From: Streptomyces daqingensis
GTDB taxonomy: Bacteria > Actinomycetota > Actinomycetes > Streptomycetales > Streptomycetaceae
Assembly: GCF_014645895.1 (NCBI RefSeq)
Contig: NZ_BMMP01000011.1
Span: 1 to 64,000, forward strand
Length of the DNA stretch: 64,000 nucleotides
Reading direction: 5' to 3'
Below, in pieces: positions 43,825-51,882 of this stretch (position 1 is its first letter; each line of letters starts with the position of its first letter). The position numbers and the translations under genes are program-made. The notes below the pieces were generated by a model. It was not told where the DNA came from, ran no database searches, and was given only the letters and a program-made list of their open reading frames with translations.

Positions 43825-43973
43825 AGGGGGGGTTTCCACCTTAGCCCCTCGCGCAAGGCCGTCCGGACAGCAACTACCTATTCGCCGTGTCGCGCCGGGG
43901 CCCACACGAGCCCGGGCGGGCCCGGACGGGTGCCGCCGCAGGGTGGTGAAGCGCCCTTTCGGCGGCCCTTCGC

Positions 43974-44906
43974 TCAGACTCCCGGAGCCGCCGCCAGCAT
44001 CCCCAGCAGCGCGCCCATCAGCAGAAACGGCCCGAACGGCAGGGCAGTCCTGCGGTTCGCACGGCCGGCCGCGATCAGCGCGAAGCCGAAGAGCGCGTGC
44101 AGCAGGAACGCGAGGAAGGCGCCGGCGAGCAGCGGCTCCCAGCCGTACCACCCAAGAGCGATGCCCGCGGTGAGCGCCAACTTGACGTCGCCGAAGCCGA
44201 GTCCGCGCGGATGCACCAGGAACAGCACGAGGAAGCCGCCCCCCAGCACCGCGCAGCCGAGCAGCGCCCGCCCCCAACTCCCCTCCGCGGCAGGCGAGAT
44301 GGAGGCCAGGCCGAGAAGGGCTGCGGTGGCTGCGGCCAGCGGGAGGGTGAGGACGTCGGGCAGCCGGCTCACCCGTACGTCCACCGCCGCGAGCAGCAGA
44401 GCGAAAGGCGCCGCCGCCAGCCAGACCGCCGACTCGGGGCGCGGGCCGCCGGTCAGAACGAGCACGGCGCAGACGAGGGCGCCCACGAGGGCCAGGGGGC
44501 CCGTGCGCGGCCCGTACGCCGCGTCGGGGGTTCCGGGGCCCACAGGCGGACGCGGGCGCGGACCTGGACCCGGACGCTCCGAAGAGGCGGGGCCGGAAGC
44601 GGAGTTCGGGGAAGGGTCATGGACGGGGTCGGTGTCCGTGGCGGTGCCCGCGGTGCTCTCCGCGGCGGGGTCCGCGGCCCTCTCCTGGGCCTCCTGCGGG
44701 GTGGTGCCGTCCGTTACGCAGTGCAGGCATCGCGCGGGGCCCACCCAGCCGCGCCACGAATCCGGCAGCGGGTGGCCTCCCGGGCAGCCCCGGGGCAGGG
44801 ACCGCTCACGGGGGACCGCGAACCGGTAGACGGCGCGCGGCAGAAGCGCTCCGGCCACCGCCCCGTAACCGGCCGCGGAGAGGACGAGTGTCGACGTCAG
44901 CAGCAC
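43974..44906 (-). CDS. Prepilin peptidase (A24 family)
   Basis: This 310-aa membrane aspartic protease cleaves type IV-like prepilins. The two catalytic aspartates are D176 in LLAAVDVRVSRLPD and D240 in the GxGD motif GLGFGDVKLAL. About seven hydrophobic segments are present. A cytoplasmic insert of about 70 residues (about 65-135) is Pro/Gly-rich. An N-terminal C..C pair (C60, C63) remains of the zinc motif. It should process the Flp pilin encoded 6 kb away. The start is a GTG. Confidence 0.92.
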   Translation of the reverse strand: MLLTSTLVLSAAGYGAVAGALLPRAVYRFAVPRERSLPRGCPGGHPLPDSWRGWVGPARCLHCVTDGTTPQEAQERAADPAAESTAGTATDTDPVHDPSPNSASGPASSERPGPGPRPRPPVGPGTPDAAYGPRTGPLALVGALVCAVLVLTGGPRPESAVWLAAAPFALLLAAVDVRVSRLPDVLTLPLAAATAALLGLASISPAAEGSWGRALLGCAVLGGGFLVLFLVHPRGLGFGDVKLALTAGIALGWYGWEPLLAGAFLAFLLHALFGFALIAAGRANRRTALPFGPFLLMGALLGMLAAAPGV

Positions 44907-45065
44907 ACCCGCGAGCCTAATTGCGAAAAGGCGCTGGTGAGGGGCCGATCGGACATCAAGAAGGCCCTCCGGCCCCTGGCTTTACAGAAGTTGAGCCGGC
45001 GTCACGTGACCTAAATCGCCCATTATTTGGCCGTGGATGTCAGTGGGAGGCTCTAATCTTGAGTC

Positions 45066-45251
45066 ATGTCCTCGTCTTCGACTTCCCAGCCCTCTGGCCG
45101 CGGCGACCGCGCCGCCGCAGAGGCGAACGAAGCGATCCGTCGCTACGTCGCGGGTCGTACGATCTGGTCGCAAGCGGATCTCGCAGAGCTGGACCGTTTG
45201 CGTACCGACTGGCGGCGCGCCCTCCAGTCCGACGTCACTTCCGCGGCCTGA
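45066..45251 (+). CDS. Small hypothetical protein (61 aa)
   Basis: The N-terminus is Ser-rich. A helical part follows: AEANEAIRRYVAGRTIWSQA, then DLAELDRLRTDWRRALQSDV. No family name is recognised. A TAATCT hexamer lies exactly 6 nt upstream of the ATG with no ribosome site, so the mRNA is probably leaderless. It stands alone, facing a terminator shared with the convergent DUF397 gene. Confidence 0.65.
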   Translation: MSSSSTSQPSGRGDRAAAEANEAIRRYVAGRTIWSQADLAELDRLRTDWRRALQSDVTSAA

Positions 45252-45331
45252 CCCGTTTCCCCGCCCACCTCCGGTGGCCGAAAGCGGGAATGCCCGCAGA
45301 GGCGAGAAGCGCCTCACCGATGAACGCAAGA

Positions 45332-45364
45332 CGGTCCCCGCAGATCAACTGATCGCGGGGACCG
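45332..45364. terminator. Terminator between convergent small genes
   Basis: CGGTCCCCGC pairs with GCGGGGACCG. GATC pairs with GATC inside, around AACT, with one bulged A. It lies 81 bp after the 61-aa gene and 25 bp after the DUF397 stop. Confidence 0.8.
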
Positions 45365-45389
45365 CCTCGTTGTGCGTGCGACCTGCGTT

Positions 45390-45599
45390 TCAGCCGCTCA
45401 GACGCCCGTTCTTCACGGCGGAGACGAATGACGACCAGCCGCTCGCGGGGAATGCGATCACCGGGCCCCGCGGATTCTTGCTGTCACGTACGGGAACGAC
45501 GGCGGCGAAGTCGTCGGAGATCTCGACGCACTGACCGCCGTCAGGATTGCTGTAGCTGCTCTTACGCCAGGTCGCAGCGCTCAGGTCGACAGATCGCAC
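45390..45599 (-). CDS. DUF397 domain-containing protein
   Basis: This 69-aa protein matches DUF397: TWRKSSYSNPDGGQCVEISD, then VPVRDSKNPRGPVIAFPASG and WSSFVSAVKNG. Small DUF397 proteins are encoded next to DUF5753 helix-turn-helix regulators and are thought to modulate them in antibiotic or developmental control, as with BldB-related systems. The GTG overlaps the end of the regulator gene by 19 nt, so translation is coupled. Confidence 0.93.
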   Translation of the reverse strand: MRSVDLSAATWRKSSYSNPDGGQCVEISDDFAAVVPVRDSKNPRGPVIAFPASGWSSFVSAVKNGRLSG

Positions 45600-46423
45600 G
45601 GCACTTCCTCCAGCAGGCGTAGGACGAACTTCCGCGACTCGGCCGGGGAGAGGGCCATATCGCGCACCACATCGTAGTCGCGCTGCAATCGCTCAACCTG
45701 CGCGCTTTCCTCGACGAGTTCGCCCTTGTACGTGTTCTCGATGTACGCCACAGGTCGACCGTCCAGGAGCCGGAGAAACATCACGTCCGCACCCACCAAG
45801 CCATGCAGTCCGGCACTCTGCGGCAGCACGTGGACCGTCACGCCCGGCCGCTCCGCGACCTCGCTCACGTACTCCAACTGAGCCCGCCACTCGTCCGGGT
45901 CCCGCAGGGGAGTCCGCAAGACCGCCTCCGACAGGATCGTCCGGAACGGCGGCGCGTCCTCACCGTCCAGCAGGACGCGGCGGCTCATGCGGGCCTCGAC
46001 CTGCTGCGCCAGCTCCTCCCCCTTGAGGCCGCCCGCGGCGAGAACTTCCCGCGCGTACCCAGGAGTCTGCAGCAGACCCGGCAGGACGCTCACCGCGAAG
46101 TGCCACAGGCTGGTGGCCTCCGCCTCCAGCGCCATGTAGCGCCGGTACCGCTCCTTGAACTGGGTCTGGTCGCTCACGGCCAGCTCCCACAGCGCCAGCA
46201 GCAACCCCGGCGTCCCGTAGTGCTGGTCCAGCGCCTCGACGACCTCCGGCCCGCCCAGCGTCTCCCCGTTCTCCATCTTCCCGAACAACGACCAGTCCCA
46301 GCCCAGCCGTTCGCCCAGCTGCCGCAGGCTGTCGCCCCGTGCGGCGCGCAGTGACCGCAGCTCCTCCGCGAACCGCGCCCGCGGCTCACGACTGCGGCCC
46401 GTGACCGTTCGTCTCGTCGGCAT
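45581..46423 (-). CDS. Helix-turn-helix regulator with DUF5753 domain
   Basis: This 280-aa regulator has an N-terminal XRE-type helix-turn-helix (about 18-70: LRSLRAARGDSLRQLGERLG and WDWSLFGKMENGETLGGPEV). A C-terminal DUF5753 domain (about 95-275) has LPGLLQTPGYAREVLAAGGL and RQQ-like EARMSRRVLLDGEDAPPFRT, ending ENTYKGELVEESAQVERLQR. It pairs with the DUF397 gene. The target is unknown. The ATG is at 46423. Confidence 0.93.
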   Translation of the reverse strand: MPTRRTVTGRSREPRARFAEELRSLRAARGDSLRQLGERLGWDWSLFGKMENGETLGGPEVVEALDQHYGTPGLLLALWELAVSDQTQFKERYRRYMALEAEATSLWHFAVSVLPGLLQTPGYAREVLAAGGLKGEELAQQVEARMSRRVLLDGEDAPPFRTILSEAVLRTPLRDPDEWRAQLEYVSEVAERPGVTVHVLPQSAGLHGLVGADVMFLRLLDGRPVAYIENTYKGELVEESAQVERLQRDYDVVRDMALSPAESRKFVLRLLEEVPCDLST

Positions 46424-46598
46424 GAGCCCTCCGTGGAAGGTGTGGAACTTGGACTGCTACCCGGGGAACCAGGCCGTGTCCGCGGCGTGGCCGTGACGTT
46501 CCGGCCGCATGCTCGTAATCCCCTCATCACGCACAGTAGTTCAGGACGCGTGACGAAGGCATGGAAACCGGATGAAGAACGGTCGACGGAGCATCCCC

Positions 46599-46889
46599 AT
46601 GAGCACTCAGCGACACATCAGCCACGGCGACGGCCCGGCCGGAGCAGCGAAGATCAAGGAAGTGGTCCAGGCCCGTGACGCGCTCGCGGACGCGCTCCTG
46701 CGCGCCGGAGTCCAGCTCCCCGCCATGGACGTACGGACGCCCTGGCAGGACGTGGTCGACGGGAACGACGGCGCCGACGACGTGGACTGCGGGCGCGCCG
46801 CCCGCTACGCGCTCGTCCACCTCGGCGTGTGCTCCGCGCCGGTCGCCTTCGCGCTGGCCGCCGTCATCAACAAGGGTGCCGGCCGGTGA
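46599..46889 (+). CDS. Hypothetical protein beside the DUF5753 regulator (96 aa)
   Basis: This helical protein contains AAKIKEVVQARDALADALLR, VQLPAMDVRTPWQDVVDGND and YALVHLGVCSAPVAFALAAV. It is common next to DUF5753/DUF397 pairs. No function is known. I chose the ATG at 46599 (GGAG seven bases upstream) over the one at 46572. The next gene overlaps it by GTGA. The pair is divergent from the regulator. Confidence 0.7.
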   Translation: MSTQRHISHGDGPAGAAKIKEVVQARDALADALLRAGVQLPAMDVRTPWQDVVDGNDGADDVDCGRAARYALVHLGVCSAPVAFALAAVINKGAGR

Positions 46890-47140
46890 CCACCGGCGCA
46901 CAGCCCGGCCCCCAACTCCCACCAATGGAACCGGCCGTCGGCGCCGCTGTCCGCGACACCCGGCACGGACGCGTCGGCATCGTCATGGCGCACGACGGCC
47001 CCTACGTCCAGCTCCGCCCGCTCAACGGCGGACGGGAATGGGACGCCGACCCCGGCCGCGTCCAACTGCTCAGCCCCGCCGAGTTGTTGAGCGCCCGCCT
47101 GGCCGAGGTGAACGAACGCAGCCGGAGGCCTGACCGGTGA
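46886..47140 (+). CDS. Hypothetical protein (84 aa)
   Basis: This protein contains VGAAVRDTRHGRVGIVMAHD, then GPYVQLRPLNGGREWDADPG and RVQLLSPAELLSARL. The beta-rich core looks like a small SH3-like barrel. Similar genes accompany DUF5753 regulators. The GTG overlaps the upstream stop (GTGA), so it is co-translated. The function is unknown. Confidence 0.7.
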   Translation: MTTGAQPGPQLPPMEPAVGAAVRDTRHGRVGIVMAHDGPYVQLRPLNGGREWDADPGRVQLLSPAELLSARLAEVNERSRRPDR

Positions 47141-47204
47141 CGTGCAGGGCAGGGAGGCAGCCACGTCCTCCCACCCTCCCGGCGGCTCCAGGAGAACTCC
47201 CCCT

Positions 47205-47765
47205 TCACGGCCGGCCTGCGATCTCAGCCGCCCACTCCTCAGGCCGCGCAAGCCGCGGCCCGTCCACATCCCTCGCACCTGCCGTGAAAGCGACCCAACG
47301 CAGATCACCGCAACCGAAGAACGACTCTCCCCAACTGTCGACCCAGATTCTGACCTTTGACTTGCCGACGACGGTGGCGTCCCACCAGGCCCACCCTCTC
47401 GTCTCGTCATCGGGCGCGAACCTGAACAGCCAGCCCTGCACACGCCAGTTCCCGCTCCCGCGCAGCTTGGAATGACGCTCCCGGCCGAGCTGTGCGAAGT
47501 CAGGAGCACCTTCGAACCGGTCACCGCTCACATCGATGAACCAGTCAGGCAATTCATCGGTCGGAAGGTCGTCATCACAGAATTCTTCCGTGAGGCCCAG
47601 TCTCAGACCTGCCTCGACCGGCTCGCGCAACCGCTCCAGATAGCTTGCGGGATCACCTGCTGTGGTCACGTCGAAAACGGACAGCACAGGAGGGGCGTCG
47701 CCGACTGAGGGGCGCTCCCGCAATCGCTGGAGTTCAAGAATCAGACTGTCAGCATCATGGAGCAC
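47205..47765 (-). CDS. Hypothetical protein (186 aa), possible immunity-type protein
   Basis: This acidic, tryptophan-rich protein contains LPDWFIDVSGDRFEGAPDFA, then GNWRVQGWLFRFAPDDETRG and WVDSWGESFFGCGDLRWVAF. No named family is recognised. The acidic, single-domain, orphan nature resembles immunity proteins of polymorphic toxins. That is speculation, and no toxin gene is seen. The start is a GTG. Codon use is less GC-biased than in flanking genes. Confidence 0.6.
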   Translation of the reverse strand: MLHDADSLILELQRLRERPSVGDAPPVLSVFDVTTAGDPASYLERLREPVEAGLRLGLTEEFCDDDLPTDELPDWFIDVSGDRFEGAPDFAQLGRERHSKLRGSGNWRVQGWLFRFAPDDETRGWAWWDATVVGKSKVRIWVDSWGESFFGCGDLRWVAFTAGARDVDGPRLARPEEWAAEIAGRP

Positions 47766-47894
47766 GATCGAGTGTGCCTCTCATCCTTCATGCTCTACTC
47801 GCCCCGGACCGGGGGACGATGCTGTGTCATAGGTCGCTGAGCGTGCTGCCGGGGAGGCCGTAGAGACTTTCACGCAACCGCGATAGGGAGACAA

Positions 47895-48187
47895 TCACCC
47901 GAACATCGACATCCAGTGAAGGATTTCACGGCTGTCCGCATCAGCGAGCAAGAGTCGCGTCCCAGCTCCCTCCCTGGGGCAACTGACCATATGCAGCTCT
48001 TCCTCCGGGCATTGCTCCAGAAAGGAGATCAGCGCTTCCGTCTGCGGTAGATGCGCAGTAGCGAATCCCGACTGACGGAACCATTGCTGACCGTCGCGTC
48101 ATCGGGGACTGACCAGCCGGCCTCGCGGAATCTGGGATCGCGAGACTCGTAGTGACTCAACATCGCTCTCAACTCGGACGGGTCCAT
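47895..48187 (-). pseudogene. Frame-disrupted small gene
   Basis: From the ATG at 48187 the frame reads MDPSELRAMLSHYESRDPRF and REAGWSVPDD. It then continues to a stop at 48029 with unconvincing sequence. Another frame, open from about 48107 to the stop at 47895, reads DGQQWFRQSGFATAHLPQTE, ALISFLEQCPEEELHMVSCP and ends ILHWMSMFG. A one- or two-base indel near 48096-48108 would join them into a protein of about 98 aa. It starts 12 nt after the stop of the gene at 48199-48492. It is either a pseudogene or a sequencing error. Confidence 0.45.
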
Positions 48188-48198
48188 GGTCCCGCCCC

Positions 48199-48492
48199 TC
48201 ACCCCGACGCCGGGACCGACCGTGGCTGCATCGTCTGTCCGGACATCTCTGCCTGACGAGCAGCCGGGTTCAAGTAAACCGAAAGAGCGTTGACGGCCAG
48301 AATCTTGACCTGCAACGGATAAAACTCCTGTCCGTGCGGGTCATCTTCCTGTTCGTCGTCCAGTTCCGCGACAACCTGTTCTACGATTTCAGCGGCATCG
48401 TCTTGCACGTTTACCCCGGCAGCTGCCTGCCAGTTCAAGGCCAGGACATCGTGGAACCTACTTATTCCCACTCCCGCCGGCGGGCGGCTCAC
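48199..48492 (-). CDS. Hypothetical protein downstream of the OmpA-like gene
   Basis: This 97-aa acidic protein contains FHDVLALNWQAAAGVNVQDD, AAEIVEQVVAELDDEQEDDP and YPLQVKILAVNALSVYLNPA. No family is recognised. Its GTG overlaps the OmpA stop (GTGA), but an internal GTG at residue 8 is also possible. The codon use is less GC-rich than in the Tad genes, so it may be part of the accessory island and not of the pilus operon. Confidence 0.45.
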   Translation of the reverse strand: MSRPPAGVGISRFHDVLALNWQAAAGVNVQDDAAEIVEQVVAELDDEQEDDPHGQEFYPLQVKILAVNALSVYLNPAARQAEMSGQTMQPRSVPASG

Positions 48493-49244
48493 TCCTGGCG
48501 GGGGAAGGACACCTCGACGCGGCGGTTCTTCTTGCGGCCCTCTTCGGTCCTGTTGTCCGCGATCGGATAGTCCTCGCTGTAGCCGCGGACGTTGAAGGTC
48601 ACCGACGAGCCCAGCTTCTCCGCGAGTGCCTTCTGCACGGCGTTCGCGCGCTCCTTCGAAAGCTTCTTGCCGTGGCCGTACGAGCCGAGGTCGTCGGTGA
48701 AGCCGAACACGTTGATCTCGTCGGACTTCTGCTTCTCGATCTCCGAGGCGAGCTCGTCGATACGCGACTGGGCGCCGCCGTCGAGCTTCGAGCTGTCCTT
48801 CGGGAAGAGCACCTCCGCCTGGAGCGTGAACTTCGTCTTCGACGTGCTGTCCTCGCGCCGCTCCTCGCCGCCGAGGTCCTCGGTGACGAACTTGATGTCG
48901 AGCACCTTGGACGGGGCGAGCGCAGCACCGTCAGCGAGCCTCAGCCCCGCCGCCTGCGAATCGAGCTTCACCGGCGGCTTGGAGCCGCCCGCGATGTTGT
49001 CCGGCGGCTCGCTGTACTTGGGCGCGGGAGCGCCGCCCTCACCGGGGAGGGAGGGCGCCTCGGTGGGGATCGTGGTCGGGTCGTCGGCGCCGGGGAGGGC
49101 CGTGGGCCCACTGGGAACCGTGATCGACGGTTTCGGAGCCGGATCGTCCGCGCGCGCCCCGGTCGCGCTGAAGGAAGTGATCAGCACAGCCGATGCGGAA
49201 GTGCATACGACGGTTCGCAGCGCGTGAGCGCGGATGGCGTTCAT
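48489..49244 (-). CDS. OmpA family protein
   Basis: This 251-aa exported protein has a signal peptide (about 1-32, ending TGARADDP). A Pro-rich linker (about 35-90) and a C-terminal OmpA/peptidoglycan-binding domain (about 130-250) follow. The OmpA domain has EVLFPKDSSKLDGGAQSRID, DEINVFGFTDDLGSYGHGKK and DNRTEEGRKKNRRVEVSFPR. In this Gram-positive it would anchor to peptidoglycan outside the membrane. It follows the Tad lipoprotein gene by 4 bp and so belongs to the pilus operon. Confidence 0.9.
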   Translation of the reverse strand: MNAIRAHALRTVVCTSASAVLITSFSATGARADDPAPKPSITVPSGPTALPGADDPTTIPTEAPSLPGEGGAPAPKYSEPPDNIAGGSKPPVKLDSQAAGLRLADGAALAPSKVLDIKFVTEDLGGEERREDSTSKTKFTLQAEVLFPKDSSKLDGGAQSRIDELASEIEKQKSDEINVFGFTDDLGSYGHGKKLSKERANAVQKALAEKLGSSVTFNVRGYSEDYPIADNRTEEGRKKNRRVEVSFPRQE

Positions 49245-49248
49245 CTAG

Positions 49249-49830
49249 TCATTCCCCCGACAGTTCGACAGTAGCGCTGGGCATGTCCGCCACCTGGAAG
49301 TCGACCGAGGTGGTGGACTCCGGCGGTGCGGGGAACTGAGCGAACCATTCCGTCGTCTCGCCTTGCTGGAAGCCTCCGGAGAACCTCGTGCACAGGCAGC
49401 GGCCGTTGGTGTCCCGGAGGATGAAGTAGCGCTTCTTGCCCTTCTTGTCGACCATGGTCGCGCCCGCCATGGAAAGGCCGTTGTCCTTGAGTTCCTTCTC
49501 TTCGCTCGCCCACCCGGGTAGCACCACCACGGTGGGACCGTCGTTCTTCAACGTCCCCTTGAAGGTGGTGAATCCCGAGGAATCCCGCTCCGCCGACGTG
49601 ACGGTGAGCGTGAGGTTGCCGCCCTTCCCGCCCTTCACCTGAGCGAGCACCTTCTCCTCGCCGCCGGATCCCCCGCTGGTTCCGTCCTTCTCCTGCTTTT
49701 CGGACGAGCCGTCCGGCTTTCCGCCGCCGTCATCGCCGCTGCTGCAACCGGTCGCCACGAGCACCAGGCCGGTCAAGATCGCGGCCGCGGCCATTCGCGT
49801 GCGTGTCTTCCTGGTGCGCTTCACGGTCAT
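49249..49830 (-). CDS. Probable lipoprotein of the Tad locus
   Basis: This 193-aa protein has a basic n-region, a hydrophobic stretch (MAAAAILTGLVLVATGC) and a lipobox cysteine near residue 29. A Gly/Ser/Asp linker and a beta-sandwich-like domain (GNLTLTVTSAERDSSGFTTF, GPTVVVLPGWASEEKELKDN) follow. The lipobox -3 residue is Ala, slightly unusual. I chose the ATG at 49830. An ATG at 49863 overlapping the upstream stop is also possible. It probably supports the pilus or OmpA protein at the outer face. Confidence 0.78.
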   Translation of the reverse strand: MTVKRTRKTRTRMAAAAILTGLVLVATGCSSGDDGGGKPDGSSEKQEKDGTSGGSGGEEKVLAQVKGGKGGNLTLTVTSAERDSSGFTTFKGTLKNDGPTVVVLPGWASEEKELKDNGLSMAGATMVDKKGKKRYFILRDTNGRCLCTRFSGGFQQGETTEWFAQFPAPPESTTSVDFQVADMPSATVELSGE

Positions 49831-49862
49831 CGATCGCTCGTCCTTAAGTCGTCGTACGTCCA

Positions 49863-50414
49863 TCAGCCGACCAGCACCACCGAGAAGAGATCCGACGGCT
49901 TCAGATCAAGGTCGATGTCGTCCGGATCGATGGTGAAGTCCTCACCGTCACAGGTGATTTCGATAAGTTCAGCGTCGTCGTCGAACTCGCAGCGCGGTTT
50001 GATCACGGCGGTGGCGCTCGCCTGGGCCTTCTTGTTGTCGGCGCCGGGGACGATGGAGTCGCCCGTGTCGAATCGCGTACGGATCTTCACCGTGTAGCCG
50101 TCGTCACCGTCCTGCGTCACCGCATCGCATTCGAGTACGTCGGAGCGGTTCCTGCCGGCGAAGTACTCCGCCTCGCCGCATCCGTCGCCGGTGAGCGAGG
50201 CGATTCCGTCGAGCCAGTCCTGCCAGTCGTCCCCGTTGCCGAGATCGTCGAGGAAGCCGTCGAAGAGCTCGTCCCGGTCGTCCTGCGCGGCGGCGAGAGC
50301 GGCGGCGTCGGCGGCTGACTGTGCCCCGTTCCGCACCGTCCCGGCCTGGGCGACCGCGAAGAACGCGAAGGCGAGAAAGAGCAGACCGGCGATGACCGCG
50401 CCGTACAGGATCAC
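49863..50414 (-). CDS. TadG-like pilus assembly protein
   Basis: The protein starts with one transmembrane helix (VILYGAVIAGLLFLAFAFFA), followed by QAGTVRNGAQSAADAAALAA and an acidic extracytoplasmic part. This matches the Flp-pilus TadE/TadG minor pseudopilin family. The GTG at 50414 is the only standard start after the Flp stop, and it leaves no cytoplasmic leader. The frame continues back in sequence to an ATA overlapping the Flp stop (residues TRRRPHSDEGQS). The real start is therefore unsettled. It gives 183 aa from the GTG. Confidence 0.75.
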   Translation of the reverse strand: MILYGAVIAGLLFLAFAFFAVAQAGTVRNGAQSAADAAALAAAQDDRDELFDGFLDDLGNGDDWQDWLDGIASLTGDGCGEAEYFAGRNRSDVLECDAVTQDGDDGYTVKIRTRFDTGDSIVPGADNKKAQASATAVIKPRCEFDDDAELIEITCDGEDFTIDPDDIDLDLKPSDLFSVVLVG

Positions 50415-50449
50415 GGACTGTCCCTCATCGCTGTGGGGGCGACGCCGCG

Positions 50450-50659
50450 TTATCCGCCGCCACCGAGGATGTTGTTCACCGCTGTCGCGATCCCCGCGGA
50501 AATAGCGGTGTCCAGACCCAGGCCGCGAATCGCCAGAATGATCCCCGCGACGATGATCACGATGCCCGCGTATTCGATGGCTCCGGCGCCGCTCTCCGAC
50601 TCGCGGCCCTGCGTCCTTTCCGCGACGCGCTGGCGCCAGCGGAGCATGGCCTTCGACAT
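50450..50659 (-). CDS. flp: Flp-type pilin
   Basis: This 69-aa protein resembles Flp pilin precursors: a basic leader (MSKAMLRWRQRVAERTQGRE), then ESGAGAIEYAGIVIIVAGII and LAIRGLGLDTAISAGIATAV. The prepilin peptidase would cut after a Gly just before the E-Y motif (GAIEYAG). It assembles into the pilus. The ATG at 50659 follows GAAGGAG by six bases. Confidence 0.88.
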   Translation of the reverse strand: MSKAMLRWRQRVAERTQGRESESGAGAIEYAGIVIIVAGIILAIRGLGLDTAISAGIATAVNNILGGGG

Positions 50660-50972
50660 CACGATCTCCTTCGCTGATGGCCGAGTTGTGCCCCGTGGGC
50701 GGATGTCCCCCTGCGCCCCCGGCCCGGTTGCTGTAGTTCTTGACACTCTCGCCGTCCGTGAAACGGGCGGCGGTTCCCCGGCAGTTCGACGGGCGGGTCG
50801 GGAAGAGACGGCCTGTCATTCCGGTCTCCCTCTCCTCCCGCGGCCCGCCGCCGTAGTCCGAATGCTGACTGTGCCACATCGGTCGGCGCCGACGAAGGGG
50901 GCGACTGGCCGCCCTTCGAGTTTGGCGTAAACGGCCGCCGTGCGCCGGGTGTTGGTCTCGTACGTCATGCCC
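50660..50972. other. 313-bp gap between TadC and Flp
   Basis: It splits the Tad cluster, and the pilin, TadG, lipoprotein and OmpA genes probably have a promoter here. No clear -35/-10 pair or operator was found. Nothing else is recognisable. Confidence 0.4.
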
Positions 50973-51863
50973 TCATCCGCTCAGGACGGAACCGAAGTCC
51001 GTGTCGGAGCCCAGGACGAATGTGGCGACGATCAGCAGCAGCGTTCCCGGCAGCAGAAAGGCGATGGTCGTCATCGTCGCCTTGGGCACGGTCTTCGCCG
51101 CCTGGCGGCGGGCGTTCTGCGCGTCGGTGCGGCGCATGTCGGTGGCGATCTGGATGAGGGTGTCCGCGATGGGCGCGCCCAGTTCCTCGCCCTGCTGGAG
51201 CGCGGTGACGAACTGGTCGACCTGGTCGCTGGAGTTGCGCTTGCGCAGCTCGTCGAAGGCCTGGCGCCGGCCGACCCCGAGGTCCATCTGGCGCAGGGTG
51301 ATGCGCAGTTCGTCCGCCCAGGGGCCTTCGTAGTGCTCGGAGACGCGTTCGAGCGCCTGACGGAAGCTCAGACCGGCGGAGACGACGACCGCGAGCACGT
51401 CGAGGAAGTCGGGCAGGGTGCGTTCGATGACGCGCTTGCGGTCGCGGATGGCCTGGAGGATCGCCAGGTCGGCAGCGGTGAACCCGAAAGCCAGCACGAT
51501 CACCGCGAAGAGCACGCTGTCCGCCGAGAGCCCCACGAGTGCCATGAGGACGCCGAAGACTCCGTAGGCGGCGCGCCGGGCCGCGTAGCGCTGGACGGTG
51601 AGACCGCCGGGGTTTCCGGCCTGGTCGATCTTGCGGCGCTTCCTGTCGACGCGCCGGCTGCCCATCAGGCGCAGGACGAACGGTGCGAGCGGCATGCCCA
51701 GCCTGTCGACCGCGGCTTCCCGCGCGGTCGTGCGGGTCGCTCCGACCTCGAGTGCGACGGCGAGGTCGCTGGGGAGCTTCGTCTCGGCTCGGTACATCCG
51801 TATGCCCGCGATGGCTCCGTACACGGCGAGTCCGACGGCGGCGGCGAGGAGAAGGGGCAGCAT
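50973..51863 (-). CDS. tadC: Type II secretion F family protein TadC
   Basis: This 296-aa inner-membrane platform protein of the Tad pilus has one N-terminal helix (LPLLLAAAVGLAVYGAIA), two central helices and one C-terminal helix (TTIAFLLPGTLLLIVATFVL). The T2SSF core has LPDFLDVLAVVVSAGLSFRQ and RRQAFDELRKRNSSDQVDQF. It works with TadB. The TadB stop lies 19 nt upstream of its ATG. Confidence 0.9.
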   Translation of the reverse strand: MLPLLLAAAVGLAVYGAIAGIRMYRAETKLPSDLAVALEVGATRTTAREAAVDRLGMPLAPFVLRLMGSRRVDRKRRKIDQAGNPGGLTVQRYAARRAAYGVFGVLMALVGLSADSVLFAVIVLAFGFTAADLAILQAIRDRKRVIERTLPDFLDVLAVVVSAGLSFRQALERVSEHYEGPWADELRITLRQMDLGVGRRQAFDELRKRNSSDQVDQFVTALQQGEELGAPIADTLIQIATDMRRTDAQNARRQAAKTVPKATMTTIAFLLPGTLLLIVATFVLGSDTDFGSVLSG

Positions 51864-51882
51864 GGCGGTTCGGACCTCCTTC

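Noticed and set aside
45066..48492. Accessory block as an integrated element
   Set aside because: No integrase, attachment repeats or tRNA were seen, so only a small island is claimed.
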